Origin: Candidatus Poribacteria bacterium
GTDB lineage: Bacteria > Poribacteria > WGA-4E > WGA-3G
Direction of reading: 5' to 3'
NCBI GenBank assembly: GCA_022394775.1
Contig: JAGFCB010000034.1
Location: forward strand, 29,118 to 93,117
DNA length: 64,000 nucleotides
Part shown: one piece after another, positions 44,097 to 53,503 of the stretch
How positions within the stretch are numbered: the stretch's first letter is position 1
How the letters are laid out: each line of letters begins with the position of its first letter
Translations under genes and position numbers: made by a program
The notes under the pieces: model-generated
Databases searched by the model: none
Told to the model about the DNA's origin: nothing
The model's input: the letters and a program-made list of their open reading frames with translations, nothing else

Positions 44097-45956
44097 ATGA
44101 AAACGACACACTTTTTTCTCTTAGCAATTGTTTTTGCAATCATTTCTTTATTTCCGCGTTACAGTTTCGCACAAGAACCGGCACCCATAGTCAGGCCGAT
44201 CTATTTTCTTCCTAATGACCGCTCGCCTCAAGTAGATATAGACGCACAATTCGATATATTGATAAAGGATGTGCAAGAGTATTTTGCTAATGAGATGGAA
44301 CGCCATGGATTTGGTAGAAAAACTTTTCATGTTGAAACCGATGCCACGGGAAAGGCCGTGATTCATCATGTTATTGCAGAACACAATGAGGAATATTACC
44401 GTTCCGCTCGTTCAGTTGTTGGAAGCATTTTAGATGAATTAAGAAATCAAGTTGTAAACCCAAAGGATGTTTATCTCGCTATCGTTGATGTAAGCAATGA
44501 CGTACAAATTGGGGGTATTACGTCTGGAAGATTCGGATTTATCTCTAAATTTAATGGAAGTTTTGATACTATTATGGTATCTAACGTACTCGGACGCACC
44601 TTTGGATTGAGAGCCGTTTGGTCTCGTGCTTATCTCATGGGAGGCTTTGTTCTTCCGGGCGACAGACGCGAATTGTCCGTGTGTTCCGCCAAGTTTTTGG
44701 ATGCAATTCCACATTTCAACCCGAACACAACATTTATTAGCAACCAAAATACGATTATACGAGCGCCTACGCTCTCCGCCTCTCCGCCTTACGCAATCCA
44801 CCTTCAATTCGAGATAAGTGACCCTGATGGTCTTCAGCATTCGCAGTTGATCATCCCAACGGTTGAGCGTCAATATTTATCTATTATTATGGATAGTTGT
44901 ACGACTTTAGAAGGTCAAAATGCGACTGCTGAGTTTGTTACAACCGGCGTATCATTGAGAAATAATAGGGTGCAACTTATGGTTGTTGATTCGCTTGGAA
45001 ATATAACGGAACGAGGTTTTTCAGTTAATATAACTTCGGTCCTTCCACCCAAAGTTGCGGAGATCCCTGATATACACCTTGCCTCTGCGATCAAGGAGGT
45101 GCTCAGAATCAATCCGAGCGATAGCATTACTTTCTATGACATGCGGGATATAACAATCCTTGATGTTCAGAATCGACAAATAACAGATATAACAGGTCTT
45201 GAACATGCGGTAAATATGAGTAAACTACATGCATCTAATAATTTTATCTCTGATGTGTCAGCACTTGCGGATCTTTCAAAACTAAATGAACTGCATCTTA
45301 ATGATAACATTATCTCTGATGTGTTGCCACTCGTAAATATTACAGATTTGAGCCGTTTATCCGTTCGCGGAAATCCGATGAGTTATCCGTCGGTCCGCAG
45401 GCACATCCCTACGATTCTGGAAAGAGGTGTCGAAGTGCTTTTTGACCATCGTACGTATCCGGCACTCGTCAAAATCTCAGGTGACGCGCAAGAAGCTAAG
45501 GGCGGCGAGATATTAGAAAATCCGTTCGTCGTTGAAGCGATAGATTCGATTGGTCAACCGATACCCGGTGTATCCGTCACATTTGCAGTCACTGCAGGTA
45601 GCGGACAACTCAACACTACGACTTCTATAACAGACGCTAACGGTGAGGCACAAACGACCCTTACACTCGGAGCCAACTCTGGCAAGCATGTGGTCACCGT
45701 AACTGCTGGAGAAATAACACGATCGCTGATTACTTTTACCGCTATTGCTCTTGAAGAATCTCCACATATCGCTGAGGACATCAATGGCGATGGAATCGTG
45801 AATATTCAGGATATTATTTTGGTATCATCGTCTTTTGGTCGGACTGGAGAAAGTAAAACAGATGTCAACGGTGACGGTGTTGTCAATATCCAAGATCTTA
45901 TTTTAGTGGTTGGTGCTTTGGGAGCAGGTGCAACTCAGGCACCTGTCTTGGATTGA
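44097..45956 (+). CDS. Secreted protein: degenerate protease-like domain, LRR, Ig-like and dockerin-like repeats
   Basis: A 619-residue exported protein (signal peptide to about SFAQ). Residues 30-200 (RPIYFLPNDRSPQ..., HGFGRKTFHVETDA..., VLGRTFGLRAVWSRAYLMGG) look like a metzincin-type domain in which the HExxH zinc motif is missing. Next come a short leucine-rich-repeat region (ITDITGLEHAVNMSKLHASNNFISDVSAL), a bacterial Ig-like domain (SVTFAVTAGSGQLNTTTSITDANGEAQTT) and two C-terminal Ca-loop repeats (DINGDGIVNIQDIILV and DVNGDGVVNIQDLILV) of dockerin type. The IPDIHLASAIKEVL segment before the LRR recurs in the LRR lipoproteins at 57429 and 58933. It interrupts the metal transporter genes. 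Confidence 0.7.
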   Translation: MKTTHFFLLAIVFAIISLFPRYSFAQEPAPIVRPIYFLPNDRSPQVDIDAQFDILIKDVQEYFANEMERHGFGRKTFHVETDATGKAVIHHVIAEHNEEYYRSARSVVGSILDELRNQVVNPKDVYLAIVDVSNDVQIGGITSGRFGFISKFNGSFDTIMVSNVLGRTFGLRAVWSRAYLMGGFVLPGDRRELSVCSAKFLDAIPHFNPNTTFISNQNTIIRAPTLSASPPYAIHLQFEISDPDGLQHSQLIIPTVERQYLSIIMDSCTTLEGQNATAEFVTTGVSLRNNRVQLMVVDSLGNITERGFSVNITSVLPPKVAEIPDIHLASAIKEVLRINPSDSITFYDMRDITILDVQNRQITDITGLEHAVNMSKLHASNNFISDVSALADLSKLNELHLNDNIISDVLPLVNITDLSRLSVRGNPMSYPSVRRHIPTILERGVEVLFDHRTYPALVKISGDAQEAKGGEILENPFVVEAIDSIGQPIPGVSVTFAVTAGSGQLNTTTSITDANGEAQTTLTLGANSGKHVVTVTAGEITRSLITFTAIALEESPHIAEDINGDGIVNIQDIILVSSSFGRTGESKTDVNGDGVVNIQDLILVVGALGAGATQAPVLD

Positions 45957-45996
45957 TTGGGTATTGAATGGCTCACCGCAAAGGAGCGGAATTTTG

Positions 45997-46033
45997 TTCT
46001 CTAAAGCGTCAACTTGTTTTCGGTTTTACTATA
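45997..46033. repeat. Right-end fragment of a TATAGTAAAA element
   Basis: TTCTCTAAAGCGTCAACTTG then TTTTCGGTTTTACTATA matches the right end of the element at 57300-57419 (TTTTCTAAAGTGTTGATTTA, TTTTTCGATTTTACTATA) with few differences. Confidence 0.55.
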
Positions 46034-46080
46034 GTCTCTGTGGGAAAGATTGGTAATCCCAATTTTTTTTGAGAAAAAGA

Positions 46081-47190
46081 ATGGAAAATCCTCAAATTGA
46101 AATTCAACTCATTGCGATTGTTACGGCGGCAGCGTGTGCATTGCCCGGTGTATTCTTGGTGCTGCGGCGGATGACTTTAATGAGCGACGCGATTAGCCAC
46201 GCGATTCTCCCCGGCATCGTGCTCGCTTTTTTTCTTACGGAGAGTCTGTCATCACCGCTGTTGATTCTTGCGGCTGCGGGAACTGGTGTGCTGACTGTCC
46301 TTTTCGTCGAGCTGCTACAACGGACGAAACTTGTGAAAGAGGATGCCGCAATTGGGTTGACATTCCCCGCGCTTTTTAGCATCGGTGTGATTCTAATTTC
46401 TCGGTTTGCAGGTAATGTGCATCTCGATATGGATGCCGTGCTTCTCGGTGAACTCGCTATCGCGCCGCTCAACCGATTGAAGGCTTTCGGTTATGATCTT
46501 GGACCTGTTGCGCTATATGTAATGGGTACAATTCTTGTGTTGAACCTTATTTTTATTCTCGTGTTTTACAAAGAATTGAAATTGGCGACATTTGATGCCA
46601 GTTTAGCTGCTGCATTGGGATTTGCGCCGACCCTTATCCATTATGGGTTAATGACCTTGGTATCTGTAACGACTGTCGGCGCGTTCGATGCTGTCGGTTC
46701 AATTTTAGTCGTCGCACTCATCGCTGGACCGCCTGCGACTGCTTATCTCATGACGGATAGACTCTCGCGTATGCTCATCCTAAGTGCGATTATCGGGAGT
46801 GTGAACGCTGTCAGCGGGTATTGGCTCGCGTCTCTTTTCGATGTCTCTATTGCGGGGGCAATAGCGACGATGACGCTTCTCGTTTTTGGGTTGATCTTTC
46901 TGGTGGTTCCGAACCGTGGACTTATTGCTATTGCGCGTCGGCACGCACGCCAAAAATGGGAGTTCGCACAGACGATGCTGGTAATCCATCTCTTTAATCA
47001 CGAAGGGCTTCCTGAAGCTGAAACGGAGTCAGCGATTGCAGACCTCCATGAGCATTTGAGTTGGGACCCTACTTTCACAACCCAAGTCGTACGATATGCG
47101 CTCCATAACCGATGTGTTTCCCAAGATGCGGCGCAGCTGATCTTAACGGAACAGGGACGTGCCATCGCCCAGCAGGCACTTGTGCAATAG
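46081..47190 (+). CDS. troD: Metal ABC transporter permease with C-terminal winged-helix-like extension (TroD-like)
   Basis: A 369-residue second ABC-3 permease. It shows the same family segments as the 43084 gene: RRMTLMSDAISHAILPGIVLAFFL, YKELKLATFDASLAAALG, VGSILVVALIAGPPATAYL. After the last membrane helix, residues about 285-369 form a soluble tail (LVIHLFNHEGLPEAETESA, WDPTFTTQVVRYALHNRCV, LTEQGRAIAQQAL) resembling a DtxR-type winged helix, a fusion seen in other manganese-type permeases. The ATG at 46081 is preferred over the TTG at 46069. Two permeases with one ATPase and one binding protein is the Tro/Mnt arrangement. Confidence 0.9.
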   Translation: MENPQIEIQLIAIVTAAACALPGVFLVLRRMTLMSDAISHAILPGIVLAFFLTESLSSPLLILAAAGTGVLTVLFVELLQRTKLVKEDAAIGLTFPALFSIGVILISRFAGNVHLDMDAVLLGELAIAPLNRLKAFGYDLGPVALYVMGTILVLNLIFILVFYKELKLATFDASLAAALGFAPTLIHYGLMTLVSVTTVGAFDAVGSILVVALIAGPPATAYLMTDRLSRMLILSAIIGSVNAVSGYWLASLFDVSIAGAIATMTLLVFGLIFLVVPNRGLIAIARRHARQKWEFAQTMLVIHLFNHEGLPEAETESAIADLHEHLSWDPTFTTQVVRYALHNRCVSQDAAQLILTEQGRAIAQQALVQ

Positions 47191-47231
47191 CATGTCATGC
47201 GAATTGAACGGTAAAAAAAGTGCATAAGTTT

Positions 47232-47255
47232 GTAGTAGCGCGATTCATCGCACGT
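47232..47255 (+). repeat. Diverged GTAG-headed palindrome
   Basis: GTAGTAGCGCGAT, TC, ATCGCACGT: a related 24-nt layout to the REP-like family but with a different stem and one extra mismatch. Confidence 0.4.
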
Positions 47256-47281
47256 TGCGCCTTACAACAAAGATTTATAAC

Positions 47282-49594
47282 ATGAAAAACACAATACAGA
47301 AACTTCTCGTCCGTTTGCTCCTTTTTAATCTCGCATGGATAACAAGTGCTGATGAAACGGTACTTAAAAATCCAGACGGTTCATGGAAGTGGACGAATCG
47401 GCTGATCCATGAAACCAGTCCGTATCTACTCCTTCACGCACATAACCCAGTGGATTGGTACCCGTGGGGTGATGAAGCCATAGAACTCGCGAAGCGTGAG
47501 AACAAACTGATTTTTCTCTCTGTGGGTTATTCGACGTGCTACTGGTGCCACGTGATGGAGCGGAAAGTCTTCTCAAACCCCGAAATCGCGGAGATGATGA
47601 ACAAAAACTTTGTCAATATCAAGATTGACAGAGAAGAGCGTCCAGACCTTGATGAGATCTATATGACAGCGACACAGCTGCTGGTTCAACGTGGTGGCTG
47701 GCCGAACTCCGTTTTCCTTACCCCTGACCTGAAACCGTTTTACGCTGGCACCTATTTCCCACCAACAGATATGCCGAATAGACCAGGGTTTCCAACGATC
47801 CTTGATGCGGTGCATGAAGCGTGGGTAACGCGAGCTGCTGAAGTTATCGAATCCTCGAACCAAATCTCAAAGACAATTGAGATGGCGATCAGCAGAGGAT
47901 TCACAGCACTCAATGCAAGAGCACTTGACAGATCTCTGACCACTGCGGCGTTGGACTATCTCCAAACTGCCTATAGCCACGCTTATGGAGGATTCGGGGC
48001 TGCCCCGAAATTCCCAAGTCCTGCTAATCTCGAATTCCTAATAAGCGAATATGAACGAAATTCGGAGTTACAAACCCCACCTACAGGGAATGAAGTGTTA
48101 TTGGAGATGGTAACTCAGACACTGGATATGATGGCTTATGGCGGTATGTATGACCAGATTGGGGGCGGATTTCACCGATACTCTGTTGACGCGAAGTGGC
48201 TTATCCCTCACTTTGAGAAGATGCTTTACGACAACGCGCAACTGGCGAAAATCTATCTGCGGGCTTATCAGTTGACGCAAGAGCCACGCTACCGGCGCAT
48301 CGCTGAAGAGATCTTCGGTTTCATTTTCCGAGAGATGACGGCACCTGAGGGTGGGTTCTATTCTGCCTTGGACGCTGAAACGGATGCCGAAGAGGGAAAA
48401 TATTACGTCTGGACTGAGGACGAAATTCAGGCGGTTCTTGGGAAAAAAGAATCGAAAAATTTCAGCGATATTTACGGTGTTGATAAAGGACCCAATTTTG
48501 AGGGTAAAAACGTTCTCTATGTTCCCGAAGGACCGGAAGCGGAGGGTTCTGTGAGAAACTTAGCAACCGCACGAGAAAAACTCCTAACCGCACGCGCTAA
48601 ACGCGAATACCCGTTGTTGGACACTAAAATCATTGTTAACTGGAACGGGTTGATGATAGATGCGCTCGCCTACGGTTACCAAGTGCTTGGTGAGGAACAC
48701 TATCTCGCTGCAGCGTCGAAGGCTGCCGAATTCATTCTTAAGACTATGAGAAAGCCTGATGGCGAATTGTGGCATACCTATACCGCGGGTGTCGTCAAAC
48801 AGGATGCGTATCTTGATGACTACGCTTTCTTTGTGCGTGCGTTGCTGACGCTCTATCAGGCGACGCGCGAGGAACAGTGGTTGGATTTAGCAAAGACGCT
48901 GACTGATAGGATGATTCAACTGTTCTGGGATGATAAAAACGGCGGTTTCTTTTACACGAAAGCGGATGCGAAACATCTGATTGTGCGTACTAAAAAGCCT
49001 TATGACTCAGCAATTCCGTCTGGCAATGCTGTTGCTGTCAAAAACCTATTAGCACTTGGCACAGACTATCGAGACTACGCTGAAAAAACTTTGCGTACTT
49101 TTGCTGAATCCATGGCTCAAAGTCCATCGTCCTTTATGTATATGCACTTTGCCCTCAACGACTACCTTACCCCATCGGAAAATTTTGAACCTGCATTCGA
49201 TGCAGTAGTAGCCGCAACTGCTGAAGTTAAAGGGAATAGCGATAAGACTTTCGATGTGGAACTTCAGATCAAAATCGCTACGGGGTGGCACATTAACGCC
49301 AATCCTACGGGACAAGATTATTTAATCCCGACGAGTGTTGAATTAGATGTAAATGCACCGGTAGAGATCGTTGAGGTCGCCTACCCGAAAGGTAGGTCTA
49401 TGCGTTTTGAGTTTAGCGACGAGCCTTTGAACGTTTATGAAGAAAACCTTACGATCCCGCTGCGTTTAAGACAGAAACCGAATGTGGCACAGAAGAAAAA
49501 CGCACCCATCACACTCAAACTCACCTATCAACCGTGTAATGACACCGAATGTCTATTTCCGGCGACCTTGGACGTTCTGTTAGAATTACCGTAG
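47282..49594 (+). CDS. DUF255 thioredoxin-like protein with DsbD-alpha-like C-terminus
   Basis: A 770-residue exported protein (signal peptide [19 protein letters not shown]). The N-terminal YyaL/SSP411 thioredoxin domain has [15 protein letters not shown] and the CYWC active site (Cys86, Cys89), then an alpha/alpha barrel like those of glycosidases ([57 protein letters not shown]). The last about 130 residues ([21 protein letters not shown] ... [17 protein letters not shown]) resemble the periplasmic domain of DsbD, with a possible Cys pair. This adds a disulfide-related domain to a usually cytoplasmic family. The start at 47282 places the signal peptide at the N-terminus. Confidence 0.85.
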   Translation: MKNTIQKLLVRLLLFNLAWITSADETVLKNPDGSWKWTNRLIHETSPYLLLHAHNPVDWYPWGDEAIELAKRENKLIFLSVGYSTCYWCHVMERKVFSNPEIAEMMNKNFVNIKIDREERPDLDEIYMTATQLLVQRGGWPNSVFLTPDLKPFYAGTYFPPTDMPNRPGFPTILDAVHEAWVTRAAEVIESSNQISKTIEMAISRGFTALNARALDRSLTTAALDYLQTAYSHAYGGFGAAPKFPSPANLEFLISEYERNSELQTPPTGNEVLLEMVTQTLDMMAYGGMYDQIGGGFHRYSVDAKWLIPHFEKMLYDNAQLAKIYLRAYQLTQEPRYRRIAEEIFGFIFREMTAPEGGFYSALDAETDAEEGKYYVWTEDEIQAVLGKKESKNFSDIYGVDKGPNFEGKNVLYVPEGPEAEGSVRNLATAREKLLTARAKREYPLLDTKIIVNWNGLMIDALAYGYQVLGEEHYLAAASKAAEFILKTMRKPDGELWHTYTAGVVKQDAYLDDYAFFVRALLTLYQATREEQWLDLAKTLTDRMIQLFWDDKNGGFFYTKADAKHLIVRTKKPYDSAIPSGNAVAVKNLLALGTDYRDYAEKTLRTFAESMAQSPSSFMYMHFALNDYLTPSENFEPAFDAVVAATAEVKGNSDKTFDVELQIKIATGWHINANPTGQDYLIPTSVELDVNAPVEIVEVAYPKGRSMRFEFSDEPLNVYEENLTIPLRLRQKPNVAQKKNAPITLKLTYQPCNDTECLFPATLDVLLELP

Positions 49595-49627
49595 TTTTCC
49601 TCCAGAAGTATGCCCCGCATAATTTCT

Positions 49628-49655
49628 TTGAAAAATAGGTTCCTTGTGCTATACT
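49628..49655 (+). promoter_or_regulatory. Promoter of the LamG gene at 49728
   Basis: TTGAAA (49628-49633), 16 bases, TATACT (49650-49655). The ATG is at 49728 with TTAGGAGGAAC before it. Confidence 0.6.
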
Positions 49656-49727
49656 GATGGTTGATGATCTTGTTCGACAAACCCTACCAGACTGTTAGTC
49701 TATCCCTGTTCTTAGGAGGAACTTAAA

Positions 49728-50555
49728 ATGAAAATCACTATTTCAATTTGTACCGCGCTATTTCTTCTATCAATAGTGTGCACTGTTGCCTTTGCGGATG
49801 TTGTTGAAGATCCTGTTCTCTACCTTAACGCTGCAGACAACCCTGCGCATCCAAAAGCTTGGAAAAATCTCGGCACTGAGGGCGGTGAATTGCTCGCTGC
49901 AGACAATCCACCTGAACTCGAAGAGGGAACGATTAAAATTGGCGCGCTCGGTATCAACGAACCGAATGTAAAGTATTATACAACCAAAGAATCCCTTCAA
50001 ACTTTTGGCGGACCGCCAGCTAAGAATACACCCCTGTTTCTCGAGGACTGGACCTTGGAGTTTCTTTGTAGACGCAACGGCGATTTCTTTCTTGAAGAAC
50101 ATCATTTCGCCGGTTTCCAGAACAGTCCAAGGGAAGGCAAACAGGGGATTCGTCTCTGGATCGTTGGTGGTCAGAATCTCGACATGTCTATCCATGCGAA
50201 GGGTGGGAAGCAAGGTGTTCAGACCCTTAACCTCAAACTTGAGGAAGGCGTATGGACCTGGATAGCACTTGTCGGAACGAGTGGCAAGTCGATTGTTGCG
50301 TATCAAGATGGTAAAAAGGTCAGCGAACAAGCCGGTTTTGAGTTTGACAAGAAGTTACCGATAAACGACATCTCTATCGGTGCGAATTCTTTCGATGAAC
50401 GCCGTCGAACTTTCAACGGATCATTTGCGATCATTCGCGCTTATGACCAAGCACTCACAGAAGCAGAAATCAACCAAAACATTGGCGGCACATTTGCTGT
50501 TGATCCCGCAGATAAACTCTCAACGACTTGGGCAAAAGTAAAACGCGGCTATTGA
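49728..50555 (+). CDS. Secreted concanavalin-like (LamG-type) protein with C-terminal TTWA..K signature
   Basis: A 275-residue protein with a signal peptide (MKITISICTALFLLSIVC...) and a LamG-like beta-sandwich: LYLNAADNPAHPKAWKNLG, LEDWTLEFLCRR, GVWTWIALVGTSGKSIVAYQDG, ISIGANSFDERRRTFNGSFA and IRAYDQALTEAEINQN. It ends DPADKLSTTWAKVKRGY, the same tail as the other LamG proteins, although the domain itself is clearly diverged from them. TTAGGAGGAAC supports the start. A hairpin at 50588 lies just after the stop. Confidence 0.8.
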   Translation: MKITISICTALFLLSIVCTVAFADVVEDPVLYLNAADNPAHPKAWKNLGTEGGELLAADNPPELEEGTIKIGALGINEPNVKYYTTKESLQTFGGPPAKNTPLFLEDWTLEFLCRRNGDFFLEEHHFAGFQNSPREGKQGIRLWIVGGQNLDMSIHAKGGKQGVQTLNLKLEEGVWTWIALVGTSGKSIVAYQDGKKVSEQAGFEFDKKLPINDISIGANSFDERRRTFNGSFAIIRAYDQALTEAEINQNIGGTFAVDPADKLSTTWAKVKRGY

Positions 50556-50587
50556 TAAAATCGCACGCACACGTCATTTTTCTTGCT

Positions 50588-50608
50588 GGCGAGGTTGAAA
50601 ACCTCGCC
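50588..50608. repeat. GGCGAGGTT hairpin, copy 1
   Basis: Arms GGCGAGGTT and AACCTCGCC around GAA. An identical stem with loop AGA is at 56025-56045. No T-run follows, so it is unlikely to be a simple terminator. Confidence 0.6.
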
Positions 50609-50680
50609 ACACCTACCCCTAATAGATGCTATTTATTTTTTACACCTTCTCATGCTGATTGGTAAAGAATAGAGAAATCT

Positions 50681-50845
50681 ATGCCTCACACTGCTCCCGC
50701 CCGCCTTCAAGAAGCCCGCTATCTTGTTCTGGATGATCGCATCATTGATGAGGTCATCGCGGCGAAACTGACGCTTAGCGAAGTTACCAACATCCTTAGA
50801 TTTTTTTCTATTATGCAAGCATTCCGCTCAAAAACGCGTCTTTAA
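50681..50845 (+). CDS. Small hypothetical protein (54 residues)
   Basis: ATG at 50681 to TAA at 50845, encoding MPHTAPARLQEARYLVLDDR... then VIAAKLTLSEVTNILRFF, a charged amphipathic sequence that could be helical. Only a weak AGAG ribosome-binding site precedes it. It lies about 100 bases upstream of the ABC permease gene. It could be a real small protein or the leftover end of a larger one. Confidence 0.35.
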   Translation: MPHTAPARLQEARYLVLDDRIIDEVIAAKLTLSEVTNILRFFSIMQAFRSKTRL

Positions 50846-50948
50846 CGACCAAGGGCATCATGCCCTGTTCAAGTGGATCTAATCTTTAGCGTATGCTGCA
50901 ATTTGAAATGTGGACATAAACAATGCTCTATGGACTGGAGGTACTACA

Positions 50949-52379
50949 ATGTTAATCACCCTAATTCGGAAAGAGATGATGCATCATATTCTGAGTGCTC
51001 GGTTTATAGCATTGCTTCTGATGTGCGTACTGCTCATCCCACTCAACCTCCATATCAATTACCGTCGTTATCTCCAACGCCAAGTTGACTATCAAGAAAC
51101 TGTCAAGGACGAAAATAGTAAGGATCCAGCGGAGCAACCCTGGTTACAGAAACAGCGGACGGATCCGAATCTTGAAGTTTCCAAATTGATTCTTAAGCCG
51201 ACACCGTTAAGTGTGTTTGGGACGGGCTTAGAATCTGCTTTACCGAGTTATCTCGGTATGACGCGTAACGGCATACAACGGGGGGAAGCGGCACTATCTA
51301 CCGCGCCGATCGCCTTTCTTTTAGGGCATCTCGACTTTGTGTTCGTTGTCAGCACCGTCTTTAGTCTGCTGGCACTTTTGTTTACCTTTGATGCTGTTAC
51401 GGGAGAAAAAGAATCTGGAACACTTCGGATAAATCTCGCTAACGCCCTTCCACGCGATATCTTTTTGTGGAGCAAACTCATCGGGGGATACCTCGTATTT
51501 ATCGTTCCGTTCTTAGTTTCGTTAATCACCGGTTTACTTGTGCTCGTTTGGCAAGGCTTCCCACTATCTGAACCGAATATCTTTCCGCGTGTCCTCTGTC
51601 TCATCGGCATCTCACTGCTCTACATTGCGGTCTTTTTCGGAATCGGGGCAGTGATCTCGATTTATTTTGACAGTTCCAAAACAGCACTGATCGTCGCTTT
51701 TACCGTTTGGGTGTTTGCTGTCCTGATCTTACCGCGTGTCGGTTTTCTCGCGGCGCAAATCGTCGCGCCGACTTCAACAGCGGAGAGCGTCTATAGGGAA
51801 AAAGGCGCGAGGCGATCAGAATTGCGTGCTACTCTTGAAGTGGAAAGAAACAAAATTATGGGAAAAATGATACAGGAAGCCAATCAGGGAGAAAAAACGA
51901 CCGGTTTCTTTAGGTTAGATGAAGCGTTCGTCGCGAAAATGAATGAGAAGATGCGCCCTCTTGAGGCAGCGGCGCGGTCAAAATATCGAGATCTCGCAAC
52001 ACAACTCGATAGACGTTATGCGCGAGAAAGAAAACACCAAGATAAAATAGGCATAAATTTTTCTCGAATCACGCCTACGTCTTCCTTTATTTTTCTGGCA
52101 ACGGATGCCACACAAACGGGTCAAGTGAAAAGAGATACCTACTTTCAAACGGGCACTCGCTATTATGAGGTGCTGGATGCAGAGATGTTCAGCAAAATGT
52201 CAGATGCGGCTCTCATCGAAACAGAAGAGATCGCGTCCCCGCCATCTCCGCCGCCACTGGCGGCGTTGACTTTGGAAGAGATGCTCCAGCACGCTGCTCT
52301 GGATTTGCTATTGCTCTGTTTCTTCACAGGCGGATTTACAAGTGTGGCGTTTCTGAAATTCTTCAGATTAGATATTTGA
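50949..52379 (+). CDS. ABC-2-type transporter permease
   Basis: A 476-residue membrane protein starting MLITLIRKEMMHHILSARF, the usual beginning of ABC-2 permeases, with a large extracytoplasmic loop after helix 1 (about residues 38-120), then a helical block (FVFVVSTVFSLLALLFTFDAVTGEKESGTLR ... ALIVAFTVWVFAVLIL), a charged cytoplasmic or external segment with coiled-coil character, and a final helix near the C-terminus. No ATPase gene adjoins it, so its motor must be encoded elsewhere. GGAGG at 50939 supports the start. Substrate unknown. Confidence 0.85.
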   Translation: MLITLIRKEMMHHILSARFIALLLMCVLLIPLNLHINYRRYLQRQVDYQETVKDENSKDPAEQPWLQKQRTDPNLEVSKLILKPTPLSVFGTGLESALPSYLGMTRNGIQRGEAALSTAPIAFLLGHLDFVFVVSTVFSLLALLFTFDAVTGEKESGTLRINLANALPRDIFLWSKLIGGYLVFIVPFLVSLITGLLVLVWQGFPLSEPNIFPRVLCLIGISLLYIAVFFGIGAVISIYFDSSKTALIVAFTVWVFAVLILPRVGFLAAQIVAPTSTAESVYREKGARRSELRATLEVERNKIMGKMIQEANQGEKTTGFFRLDEAFVAKMNEKMRPLEAAARSKYRDLATQLDRRYARERKHQDKIGINFSRITPTSSFIFLATDATQTGQVKRDTYFQTGTRYYEVLDAEMFSKMSDAALIETEEIASPPSPPPLAALTLEEMLQHAALDLLLLCFFTGGFTSVAFLKFFRLDI

Positions 52380-52542
52380 AGGGAGAACGTTTGGGGGCTG
52401 GCGAGGTTACCCACTTTACGCAGCTTTTTGCTGGCGGGGTGTTTTTGCTTGGGTGTTCCCCTAGAAACCGATCCAGCAGTGCGTAATACGTAAGTTATCG
52501 AAAAATGCGTTATCAACCACTGATTAATCACGGAGGATCCTG

Positions 52543-53325
52543 ATGGAAAGAGATGATGCACAACTCATTCGCTGTATTCTATCGGGCGACAATACAGCCT
52601 TTACCACCTTAGTTGAAAAGTACTATAGAAGCGTTCACGCTCTCGCTTGGCGGAAGATCGGCGATTTTCATCATGCGGAAGAAATCACACAAGACACCTT
52701 CCTTCAGGCATACAAAAAACTCTCAACGCTTAGAAATCCGGATCAGTTTGCCGGATGGCTCTACGTCATCGCTGATCGGCTTTGCATCGGTTGGCTGCGA
52801 AAGCAAAAACCAGCCGCGCAATCGCTGGAGGATACACAGACGGATATACTGGAAAAACTTTCCTATAAACGTTATATATCGGAGCAGCGCGAAACAGAAG
52901 TGAGTGAGCATCATTATGAAACCATTAAAAATCTTTTGGAAAAACTCCCGGAGCATGAACGCACCGTCATGGTACTTCACTATCTTGAGGAAATGACGGC
53001 TAAAGAGATTGGCGAATTCTTAAGTGTGCCCGTGAAGACAGTTCACAGTCAGCTCCATCGGGCACGAAAACGTTTACAAGGAGAAGCATTTCCCATGACA
53101 CAAGAAGGTGAACAGGAACTTAAGCAAACACAGCAAATAGTTGAAAAATTAAGCCTCACCATAGAGAAGGAGATTCACGCCGAACTTCAAGGGCAACTTG
53201 GAAAAAGTATTCCCGACACACAAATGGGCAGGGATATACTCAAGCAAGTGTCAGAAAAGATGATGGAGGATATTAAGGAGAAAATACTGGCGGAACTGCA
53301 AGCACAATTCGGAGAAGGTTTCTAA
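52543..53325 (+). CDS. ECF-type RNA polymerase sigma factor with C-terminal extension
   Basis: A 260-residue sigma factor with region 2 (NTAFTTLVEKYYRSVHALAW, AEEITQDTFLQAYKKL, QFAGWLYVIADRLCIGWL) and region 4 (ERTVMVLHYLEEMTAKEIGEFLSVPVKTVHSQLHRARKRL). Residues about 185-260 are an extra Glu/Lys/Gln-rich helical tail (QELKQTQQIVEKLSLTIEKEI...) ending AQFGEGF. Tails like this can take the place of a separate anti-sigma factor. CACGGAGGATC supports the start. The gene stands in front of the cupin-cytochrome cluster but is separated by a repeat. Confidence 0.9.
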   Translation: MERDDAQLIRCILSGDNTAFTTLVEKYYRSVHALAWRKIGDFHHAEEITQDTFLQAYKKLSTLRNPDQFAGWLYVIADRLCIGWLRKQKPAAQSLEDTQTDILEKLSYKRYISEQRETEVSEHHYETIKNLLEKLPEHERTVMVLHYLEEMTAKEIGEFLSVPVKTVHSQLHRARKRLQGEAFPMTQEGEQELKQTQQIVEKLSLTIEKEIHAELQGQLGKSIPDTQMGRDILKQVSEKMMEDIKEKILAELQAQFGEGF

Positions 53326-53417
53326 ACTGAGCCCCGTGTCTGATTAGGTTGAAAAGGACGGAGTGCTGTGATAAAATAGTCATAGACGTTTGCAGATCGA
53401 TATTTCACTAAACATTT

Positions 53418-53442
53418 AGCACAAACTGGAAGTTTGTGGTAC
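53418..53442. repeat. GTACCACAAACTT palindrome, copy 1
   Basis: A 25-nt unit, read as GTACCACAAACTTCC followed by AGTTTGTGCT on the minus strand. Identical to 62531-62555 and similar to 63608-63632. It is followed by GCGTAAATCCTAA, as the 62531 copy is followed by GCGTAAGTCCTA. Confidence 0.65.
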
Positions 53443-53503
53443 AAAAGCGCATCATGCGTAAATCCTAACCGTTTGGTTTCACGTTCAAATCGTGGAGAAC
53501 ACA

